A stretch of 64,000 nt of DNA from Ignelater luminosus. Its lineage: Eukaryota > Arthropoda > Insecta > Coleoptera > Elateridae. Below the pieces are notes generated by a model. That model searched no databases. It was not told where the DNA came from and was given only the letters and a program-made list of their open reading frames with translations. Every line of letters begins with the position of its first letter. Positions within the stretch are counted from its first letter, which is position 1. Both the position numbers and the translations under genes were made by a program. The stretch is from positions 126,514 through 190,513 of the forward strand of contig VTPC01089649.1 in NCBI GenBank assembly GCA_011009095.1, in the 5' to 3' direction. Positions 63,603 to 64,000 of the stretch are shown here, piece after piece.

Positions 63603-64000
63603 TTAATATTTATTACTATCGTATTCGTTTGCCATCCTCTGAACTACATCTTTTTCTGGAGCATTCCATAAAACAGTGCATAATATTCCAACTTTAGCTT
63701 CTAATGGTTTATTTTGTATCCAATCAAGTAAGATTTGATACACTACCTGTTTTAAACATGTCAATATTTATAAAAAATTAATATCATAATAAAAGCATAC
63801 CTCTCTAATTCCAATAACAAAATTTTTTTCATAGTGTTGATCTATTTGTCCTTCTGAATAACCTAATTTACGAGCCACTATTCTCCAATTTTTACCAATA
63901 TATTCTGATACAAAGGATATAATTTCTTTTGTAACTGGATTTGTATCCTGCAATAGTTTACAAATTGCCTCTGTCTTAACTATTTCTTCTTCAACTATTT
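63603..64000 (-). CDS. imd: IMD (immune deficiency) adaptor, C-terminal death domain, partial
   Basis: Two 3' exons: one from beyond the window end to 63801, and the last at 63746-63603. They join in phase (gag|gtatgc; aaacag|gta). They read KEIISFVSEYIGKNWRIVAR KLGYSEGQIDQHYEKN, then GIREVVYQILLDWIQNKPLE and VLWNAPEKDVVQRMANEY. The NW-R--RKLGYS-GQIDQ block followed by EV-YQ-LLDW and LW is the death domain of insect IMD rather than the FADD form. IMD sits below peptidoglycan receptors and recruits FADD/Dredd through this domain to activate Relish. The upstream part, including the cleavage and RHIM-like regions, is outside the window. AATAAA on the minus strand at 63575-63580. Confidence 0.85.

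Overview
The window is AT-rich nuclear DNA of an insect (order not determinable from the sequence). The reasons are: compact GT-AG genes with mostly short introns; a death-domain exon of the insect immune adaptor IMD; one insect-type multisubstrate deoxynucleoside kinase; and many degraded mariner/Tc1, pogo, hAT, CACTA-like and jockey-type elements. Exon chains below were built by hand from open frames, splice consensus and phase agreement, and no alignment was run.

Host genes. (1) A coiled-coil gene at 20566-22200 (+), 5 exons, 362 aa, with a second matching first exon 4.7 kb upstream (15856-15920) that sits behind an RFX-type X-box. (2) A calaxin/EFCAB1-like EF-hand gene at 28813-29930 (-), 4 exons, 274 aa, also with an X-box upstream. 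(3) Casein kinase 2 alpha at 41528-43272 (-), 5 coding exons, 354 aa, with a possible in-frame 47-residue N-terminal extension from an upstream exon. A separate GC-rich probable exon lies 3' of it at 40792-40980. (4) TRAPPC8 at 47746-52337 (-), 10 exons, 1363 aa, complete. (5) Deoxynucleoside kinase at 60331-63319 (+), 4 exons, 229 aa. (6) The C-terminal death-domain exons of IMD at 63603-64000 (-), tail to tail with the kinase and running off the window.

Mobile DNA fills much of the rest. 0-14 kb holds non-LTR retrotransposon remains (start, 0.45 kb, 3-4.3 kb), a pogo-like transposase lacking its core (6.1-7.2 kb) and a decayed Tc1/mariner-type transposase (12.7-13.3 kb). 18.5-19.9 kb holds a frameshifted Tc1-like element. 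27-37 kb holds two copies of one terminal-inverted-repeat element in opposite orientation, a mariner deletion derivative with intact ends, a hAT tail, and a Tc1-like gene split by a small inverted-repeat element. 53.3-55.8 kb holds a nest: a mariner with a long open frame but no first catalytic Asp, inside a larger TTAA-bounded element. 56.6-58.7 kb holds a DUF4806-type spliced gene followed after 16 bases by a TNP2/Transposase_21-like open frame. This is probably a two-gene CACTA-like unit and the best candidate here for something under-described.

Two host genes look like cilium/centriole genes (coiled coil; calaxin) and both have X-box-like sites. CK2 alpha, TRAPPC8 and the kinase are housekeeping genes, and IMD is innate immunity. 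No functional link between them is implied by their proximity. Long intergenic stretches (7.2-12.7, 13.9-15.7, 15.9-18.5, 22.2-27.4, 37.1-40.8 and 44.1-47.7 kb) show no convincing genes.
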